From Zanthoxylum bungeanum (lineage: Eukaryota > Streptophyta > Magnoliopsida > Sapindales > Rutaceae): DNA of 64,000 bases. The notes under the pieces are model-generated. The model searched no databases and was not told the DNA's origin. It saw only the letters and a program-made list of their open reading frames with translations. This document shows, in pieces, positions 56,889 through 64,000 of the stretch (position 1 is the stretch's first letter; each line of letters opens with the position of its first letter). Position numbers and translations under genes: made by a program. The stretch is taken from positions 182,912 through 246,911 of the forward strand of contig SKCR01023801.1 in NCBI GenBank assembly GCA_019454045.1. Reading direction: 5' to 3'.

Positions 56889-58921
56889 TGTTGGAGTTTC
56901 TAGAGGTCCCAAGATCAAAACTCAAGCATGAATCATAAGTGAATACAACGACGAAGTTGCGGAATACTTACATCGAGCGGTTGGGAGACGATTTGGCAAA
57001 AAAATGAACTCACTGCCCTTCATGAACTGCTCACGCAGTAGCAGCAAAACACAGCCACTGGTTCGGTTTTGGTCACCAAAATCAAGCTCCAAGCTTTCCG
57101 AAATGGTTCCCAACTCATGGGGGGACTTCCCTATCACCTTCGCATTGATCTCGGAGTGTGCTAGCACTCTTGTTTTTGCATCAAAAACGCACTTGCTTCC
57201 CTTTACTGCTCACTGTTTTTGCCCAGCCAAAACAGAACAGAAAATGCGTGAAAGAGAGGAAGAAGGAGAAGAAGAGAGAGAGGAGGGAAAAGTGTGATGC
57301 GTTTTTGGTGAATACCAAAAGTTTATCTAATACACTTGGAAATGAAATTTATTTCATTTCAAACACATTTGGCTTTAATTGCCAACCACACACATCACTC
57401 AAGTCAAATCAAGTCAACTCAATCAATCAATCTAATCAATTGTCACATCACTCAAAGTGACATGATTTGACGCTTGATGTGACGCTAGATGCGACTAGCG
57501 ATTTGACGAGCCGTGCTCGAATTCGAAATACGAATGCGCTCGCAAATAATCTCGGTCTCGGATTCGCTAATTCTAAATTAATGAATTTTCCGTCGCGTCG
57601 TAATTAAATGATTACGCCTAGCGAAATCACTATTCACGTTGCTAACGAATTAATTCTAAATTAATTCGCTCGCCCGAATTAAAATCAAATTTTAATTCCG
57701 CGTCGAAATCCAATTTCGTTTAATATATCAAATATATTAATTCCTCGATTAATTCCAAATTAATCATTCTCTCTCTTTAAACGATATTTTATCCTAGATA
57801 AAATATCTCCGCAATTAATCCCAGATTAATTTTCTCTCTCATCATATTAATCCCAGATTAATAAAAGTGCGAGTCATACGTCATCGGTGAATCTTTGGGA
57901 AGCGACCCATGAGATCCCCGGATAATTCGGTAGTAAATATGGTCGTCGGAGTATCCGAATCACGTACGTACCAAGTACTACATTCTACCGATTAACGAGA
58001 CACGATCGGCTTTTAGCAAAGCACACGAAGTCTACCCGATTCTCCGGTCATATTCATCTAAGAATATTTAAGATCTGTATCAAGCGTAGTATACCAAGTA
58101 TTGTGTATATCAGCCCAGTATCGGATAGTCACGTGCTAGGGCTGGGGCTGGATAAGTGTCTGCCCCGTCCGAAGCACATGTCGGATGTCTGGTAACTAGT
58201 CTCTATAATCGGATATGCATGACCTAGTCATAATATCCCGATGGTTGCGCAACACTTAAGAGCACTAATATACCGTACCTGCGTGACATCATCTCCACTA
58301 TGACTGAAGTGATACTTCCGTCTTGACATCACACCCAATACTCTACGATTCTCAATATACCCAGCAGTTGGCGTACATAGAACCGGTTAGAGTCCTAGAC
58401 GACCTCAACTAAAGTATATTGATTGTCGTAAGCATTAGCGGTGCAAGTCTCAGGTTAAGACCAAATACACCTACCCTGATGTCGGACTCCCATAGACACA
58501 TAGTCATAATACCAATGGGATTCCGAGGGGTCTATCTAGAGCGAAGCTGTTTCCCGTACCATCGGTGAAACACAACCTCCTATCGCACTTGCATAAGTAT
58601 CCAATACTTAAATATATGAGAACTATGCCGTTGTGCCCTCACAACGCGCACAAGTGCAATACTAGCCTATTCCGCATTATCGATGTCCTGTCTCGAATAC
58701 TACTCCGGCTAGGGATATTTACTGATTAATCCTTCGTGGACTGATACTGTCTCATATCATTCTCAATCCAGGAACTAATCATTTGGACCTCTCCTCATTT
58801 ATATATCTATGGTGATCTAATCACAAACGATGAGAGTGCAATTTCCTTGTCTCATAGTTAATTTGTACAACAACACCATGATATGTACAAATAGTGACGC
58901 TATGGGTCATTTTGTCCAACA
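56889..58921 (-). repeat. 5' LTR of Copia E
   Basis: 2033 bp, nearly the same as 48924-50951. Differences include short indels near 57505 and 58205. The reversed splice donor is at 56966-56971. Confidence 0.93.
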
Positions 58922-60700
58922 CTTGCAACAAGATTACTTTCTTTCCTCCCTTTACTGCATTCGGTCTTGAACCAGAAAAAAAAAAAAGGAAGGCAGCAGC
59001 CCTTTGGGCGTGAGGAAGAAAAAAAGAAAGAGAGGAGGGAAAGGTTTCCAAAACCTAATACCGTAAAAAGAGAGAGAGAGAAATGAAATTAGAAAAAGAA
59101 AAAATGTAATAGTTTATTTATATTTTCCAAAAAATTAAATATCATTTACCATTTTCAATTTCAAAAAGCAAAGCATTTAATGCTTCCTTTCATCTCACAT
59201 CAACTCACATCAATCACTCAATGTCACATCACTCAAAGTGACATGTGATTTGACGCTTGATGTGACTTGCGATTTGACGCTTGATTTGACTTGCGTGCCG
59301 CACTCGAATTCGAAATGCGAATGCGCTCGCAATAATCCCGGGCTCGGGTTCGCTAATTCCAAATTAACGAATTTTTCCGTTGCGTCGTAATTAAATGATT
59401 ACGCCTAGCGAAATCACTATTCACGTTGCTTAACGAATTAATTCAAAATTAATTCGTTCGCCCGAATTAAAATCTAATTTCAATTCCGCGTCGAAATCTA
59501 ATTTCGTTATAATATATCGAATATATTAATTTATCGATTAATTCCAAATTAATCGTTCTCTCTCTTTAACGATATTTTATCCGAGATAAAATATCTCCGT
59601 AATTAATCCCAGATTAATTTTCTCTCATCGAATTAATCCCAGATTAATTAAAGTACGAGTCATACGTCATCGGTGAATCTTCAGGAACCGACCTATGAGA
59701 TCTCCGGATATGTTGGTAGTAAATACGGTCGTCGGACTATCCGAACACGTAAGTACCTCTGTACTACGTTTATACCGATTTACAAGACAAGGTTGGCTTC
59801 TAGCAAAGCGCCATGCCTACCCAATTCTCCAGAAATATTCTTACAGGAATATATAGATCTGTATCAAGCGTAGTATACCGTAGTATTGTGTATATCGGCC
59901 CAGTATCGGATATTCACGTGCTAGGGCTAGGGCTGGATCAGTGTCTGCCCCGTCGAAGCACATGTCGGATGTCTGGTAACAAGTCTCTATAATCAGATAT
60001 TCATGACCTGGTCATAATATCATGATTGGATGCGCATCACTCAAGAGCACTAGTACCGTATCCTGCGTGACATCATCTCCACTATGACTGAAGTGATACT
60101 TCCGTCTTGACATCACACCCAATACACTACGACTCTCTGATAAACCCAGAAGTGGTGTACGCAGAACCGGTTAAAGCCCTGTACCACCAAGACCAAAGTC
60201 TACCGATTATCGTAAGTATAAGCGGTGCAAGTCTCAGGTTAGACCAAATACACCTACCCTGATGTCGACTCCAATAGACACATAGTCATAATACCAATGG
60301 GATTTCGAGGGGTCTATCCAGAGCGAAGCTGTTTCCCGTACCATCGGTGAAACACAACCTCCTATCGCACTTGCATAAGTATCCAATACTTAAATATATG
60401 AGAACTATGCCGTCGTGCCCTCACAACGCGCACAAGTGCAATACTAGCCTATTCCGCATTATCGATGTCCTGTCTCGATAATACTCTGGCTAGGGATATT
60501 TAATGATTAATCCTTCATGGACTGATACTGTCTCATATCATCTCAATCCAGGAACTAATCATATGGACCTCTCTTCATTTATACATCTATGGTGATCTAA
60601 TCACAAATGATGAGAGTGCAATCCTTGTCACATAGTTAATTTGTACAACAACACCGTGATCTGTACAAATAGTGACGCTATGGGTCATATTATCCAACAA

Positions 60701-60710
60701 TCTCCCACTT
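60701..60710 (-). other. Polypurine tract of element D
   Basis: TCTCCCACTT on the plus strand next to the LTR end TTATCCAACA. Confidence 0.85.
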
Positions 60711-61600
60711 GGCACATAGCCAGTCACTCGAGTGTCTAACACCCGAACTATGTACGGTTCGCTCAAATTACTGAGAAAAGATTTTCGTCAGCGGATTTGC
60801 GTAATTATCTTCTGACGCGATTTATACGATCATCACATCGCCACGATGTATGATCCGAACGAATCAGATGATATAGTAGTATATATCTGGATCGTCGATG
60901 AGACCTTTAATTCCTTAGCCTGTGCTGACGCCTAGCTCAGCTGCTAAAAGAACTATATCTAATCCAATTAAATTTATTTTCGATCCAAATGGCTTCTATT
61001 GCTGCCTCAGCTGCAGCAATAATCCGCATTTGTTGTTTATTCGGCAACAGTTATCTTGCTCGGAAGATTTCCAGCTCACTGTCCCGTTATTCAAACTTTA
61101 TAGTACCGTAGTAGTTAATTGTTTGGAAACTTGCAGCGGTGATCCCAGTCACTTCAAGTTGTCCATCTCCATAGTTTAAGACAACATCTTTAGTTCTCTC
61201 AGATACAACAGATGTTCTTAATCTTCAATCCCGTGACTATCACTTGGACTGACCTGATCGTGACTCCATATGCTCAAAGCGTATGAGACACCAATACAAG
61301 TACATTTTAAATGTACAATTTCCAGAGAGTGTTAACAACTCCAAATCTATCCAGTAGATCTTTATTCCTCGAATAAAGGTTGTTACTCCCCAGAATTCTA
61401 CGGAGAATTTCTATTAAAGAATATCTATGAAAGCCAGCTTTCACCACATTGCTTTATGGGAATTTCATTGTCAGTGCCCTCTCCCACTAACCTCCTTATA
61501 TACACAGATTATTTCGTTTTGAGTCAAATCATAAACTATTATGATTATTTCAAAACGCAGTTCCAAGAACCTTATGCTTGCATTAATCCAAACATGGATC
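60711..61600 (-). pseudogene. Truncated pol remnant of element D
   Basis: Reversed RNase H and the end of reverse transcriptase, parallel to 50970-51861 of E and degenerate. It stops at ACATGGATC, after which Athila 3' UTR sequence follows. Confidence 0.7.
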
Positions 61601-62302
61601 AAAGATGCTGCAAAAATATATATATCTGAAGTCTGAGCAATTAAGTCCGTATGGGTGTCTTAACACCTGGTGCCTTAAAGCCAACTGGTTTGGGAGCCAC
61701 CGACCCAACACTCGCTACATAGACAGAAGGTATTGTATATAAATAAAAAAATAAAATCAAAGAAAAAAATCAGAAAAATGATAAAAATTATTCCATTGCT
61801 ACAAAAAGGTGTGAATTCCGATAAAACTTTAGGACAAAAATATTACTCTCTTATCAACTGCACTTGTGACTATTGTGGGAAAAAATGAGTTGATTAATAT
61901 TTTGTTGGCTGTGTATATGGAGAATGGTAAATATAATCGGAGAATTTACTTATTCAGTAATTTAGAAAGAAAGAAAACAACTAGTAACTTGGAGTAGAAG
62001 TTTCACCTGATTAGTCACTAACTTCTTTATTCTCTTTTCGCTTGTCTTTTTTGCTTTTGTGTGCATTAGTTTCACTATCTTTTTACTTTTGTAAAATGTT
62101 TGTGGGTATCATTGCTGTAAACCCTCACAAGAAGACTAACTCGTCCACTAGGGACACCTAGGGGTTTAAAGGCTTGTTGCATACGCTAAATACAACCGTG
62201 ATCCCTACGAAAGTGGCTTAGTTAAATTTTATTTTAAAGATGTTTATGTTATTTTATTCTGTGTTTTGCTCGAGGACTAGCAAAATGTTAGGTTTGGGGG
62301 TG
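61601..62302 (+). mobile_element. Athila 3' UTR fragment and polypurine tract (duplicate)
   Basis: Copy of 47450-48149, with the second unit of the tandem repeat and TTAGGTTTGGGGGTG before the LTR. It contains no LOG or cysteine-rich ORF. Confidence 0.88.
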
Positions 62303-62760
62303 TGATGAGTGGTAATTATATCACTATTCCCCACTCATTTGACCTAATATTTTGTATAGTTTCTTGAGTTTTGTGAATATTTTGATGCATTTTGTGTTAT
62401 TTTGTAGATAAATAAAGTTTCAGGACATTTTTGAGGTGATTTGGCGCCAAAACAGTGAAAACGGACAAAAGGGCATTTTCATCATTTCGCGCGTCGTGAC
62501 GCGCAAGCCTTTGGCATCGCGACGCTTAACGTGCGCCGGGTCCACATGTCAGAATCTGAGAAGTTTGACTTTGCTAACGTACGCCGTGTCACGTGTCACC
62601 ATCACAGCCGATCTGCTAACATGCGCCGTGCCACGTGTCATCATCATACGATGCCGATAATTGCCATTGCCACATGTGCCACGTGTCACTCCATGTGTCT
62701 GCCACGTCATCGTCCACATCACCTGTTGACCAAGTCAAAGTGCCACGTCATCGCCACATC
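62303..62760 (+). repeat. Athila LTR start (duplicate)
   Basis: Copy of 48150-48607 with the ACGTG block. It ends with ACATC before the D LTR. Confidence 0.87.
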
Positions 62761-64000
62761 TGTTGAGTTTCAATCAAGTCCCAAGGATCATAAATCATGC
62801 AAAACGAGTTGAATACTATCATATGAGGTGCGGAAAAGACTCACAATGATCGTCGGTTGGATGCTCGAAGATGAACCACGAACGCACTGCCTTCTCCTCT
62901 TCTGTCATGCTCACGGTAACCCCACTGGTTTGGGCTTCACGATTCGGTCATGGTGGGTTTGTGGACTCCATCTTCATCTTCGAGCTCCTGCTTCAACAAT
63001 GGATTCCAAGCTCATGAAATCACTTCCTATCACCTTGATATGTCTCCATGAGTGTGCTAGCATTTTTATCTTGCAACAAGATTACTTATTTTCTCCCTTT
63101 ACTGCATTCGGTCTTGAACCAGAAAAAAAAAAGGAAGGCAGCAGCCCCTTGGGCGTGAGGAAGAAAAAAGGAAAGAGAGGAGGGAAAGGTTTCCAAAACC
63201 TAATACCGTAAAAAGAGAGAGAGAGAAATGAAATTAGAAAAAGAAAAAATGTAAAAGGTTTATTTATATTTTCCAAAAAATTAAATAAGTCATTTACCAT
63301 TTTCAATTTCAAAAAGCAAAGCATTTAATGCTTCCTTTCATCTCACATCAACTCACATCAATCACTCAAATGTCACATCACTCAAAGTGACATGTGATTT
63401 GACGCTTGATGTGACTTGCGATTTGACGCTTGATTTGACTTGCGTGCCGCACTCGAATTCGAAATGCGAATGCGCTCGCAAATAATCCCGGGCTCGGGTT
63501 CGCTAATTCCAAATTAACGAATTTTCCGTTGCGTCGTAATTAAATGATTACGCCTAGCGAAATCACTATTCACGTCGCTTAACGAATTAATTCTAAATTA
63601 ATTCGTTCGCCCGAATTAAAATCTAATTTCAATTCCGCGTCGAAATCTAATTTCGTTATAATATATCGAATATATTAATTATCGATTAATTCCAAATTAA
63701 TCGTTCTCTCTCTTTAACGATATTTTATCCGAGATAAAATATCTCCGTAATTAATCCCAGATTAATTTTCTCTCTCATCGAATTAATCCCAGATTAATTA
63801 AAGTGCGAGTCATACGTCATCGGTGAATCTTCAGGAACCGACCGATGAGATCTCCGGATATGTTGGCAGTAAATACGGTCGTCGCACTATCCGAACACGT
63901 AAGTACCTCGTACTACGTTTATAACGATTTACAAGACAAGGTTGGCTTCTAGCAAAGCGCCATGCCTACCCAATTCTCCAGAAATATTCTTACAGGAATA
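62761..64000 (-). repeat. Copia D-type LTR (duplicate), runs off the window
   Basis: Copy of 48608-48923 joined to 58927 onward, with the single CTTGC site, the reversed hairpin series (63580-63800) and the reversed donor ACTCAC (62839-62844). Confidence 0.87.

Larger units (their letters stand above)
48924..58921 (-). mobile_element. Complete Copia retrotransposon E (family of A), minus strand
   Basis: 9998 bp. LTRs 48924-50951 and 56889-58921, target duplication CTTGC at 48919-48923 and 58922-58926, primer site and polypurine tract in place. The LTRs look nearly identical over long stretches, so E is the youngest or among the youngest insertions here. The interior is nevertheless devoid of a long ORF, as in A. 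Confidence 0.93.
48608..60699 (-). repeat. 3' LTR of D, split by element E
   Basis: 48608-48923 and 58927-60699 together are about 2.09 kb. The sequence without E is seen at 62761-64000, where CTTGC occurs once. It has the reversed hairpin series (59440-59655) and the reversed splice donor (48688-48693). Confidence 0.87.
48608..61600 (-). mobile_element. Copia element D (family of A), minus strand, interrupted by E and truncated
   Basis: The left LTR (the 3' LTR of D) is 48608-48918 plus 58927-60699, with E between. Polypurine tract and about 0.9 kb of interior follow, up to a junction at ACATGGATC (61592-61600) with Athila sequence. The 5' LTR and most of the interior are missing here, because of the duplication junction. 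Confidence 0.85.
61592..64000 (+). repeat. Tandem duplicate of 47441-48923 plus 58927 onward, lacking element E
   Basis: From ACATGGATC (61592-61600; also 47441-47449) the sequence follows the Athila 3' UTR, PPT, LTR start and D LTR of the first copy. It passes CTTGC at about 63073 without E and runs to the window end. Excluding E, the repeat unit is about 4.15 kb. Similarity to the first copy is very high by eye, so the event is recent, but older than the insertion of E. Confidence 0.88.

Overview
This window is 64 kb of plant nuclear DNA built almost wholly from nested LTR retrotransposons. I found no host gene, rRNA, tRNA, CRISPR array or bacterial-type operon. The organism is an angiosperm, probably a eudicot. 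The evidence is Ty1/Copia elements with initiator-Met-tRNA-like primer sites and Angela/Tork-like proteins, an Athila-lineage Ty3/Gypsy element with a tRNA-Asp-like primer site, and a 4.5-kb TGTAACA...TGTTACA solo LTR of Tekay/Del type. Lineage names rest on protein motifs and LTR ends read by eye.

Left part (1-24262): one Angela-like Copia element (B) spans this region. Its 5' LTR has been hit three times: by a minus-strand Athila-type LTR (..1778), by a solo LTR (2176-6634, target duplication AGTAT) and by a complete Copia element A (6886-17040, target duplication GGCAT). B's own 3' LTR (22831-24262) preserves the uninterrupted sites. B's gag-pol (18879-22816) is recognisable throughout but broken by stops and frameshifts.

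Middle part (24630-48607): an Athila-lineage Gypsy element (G). Its 5' LTR is interrupted by Copia element C (25125-34804), its gag by an LTR-like block (36250-38183), and its reverse transcriptase by a 2178-bp solo LTR (40576-42753, target duplication AGAGT). Between pol and the polypurine tract, where Athila elements usually carry an env-like ORF, G has two intact ORFs. One (45365-45829) is a basic, cysteine-rich protein resembling the nucleic-acid-binding proteins of Betaflexiviridae such as carlaviruses. The other (46164-46826) is a full-length, intronless LONELY GUY (LOG) cytokinin-activating enzyme homologue with a C-terminal LDLNL (EAR-like) tail. This is the most striking content of the window: a retrotransposon that appears to have captured a viral-type regulator and a plant hormone-activation gene.

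Right part (48608-64000): a minus-strand Copia element D sits in G's 3' LTR. A complete, young-looking minus-strand Copia element E (48924-58921, target duplication CTTGC) sits inside D's LTR. From 61592 on, the G 3' end, the G LTR and the D LTR are repeated without E. This records a tandem duplication made through a 9-bp microhomology before E inserted.

The Copia elements A, C, D and E form one family with very long LTRs (about 2 kb), a leader of 2.5-3 kb and degenerate gag-pol, although the LTR pairs are very similar. Their LTRs and leaders carry long series of short perfect hairpins whose loops are nearly always the trinucleotide TNG, and a second hairpin series around a conserved GACCAAAGTC core in which stem changes are compensated between copies. 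I regard this as the second main unexplained signal.
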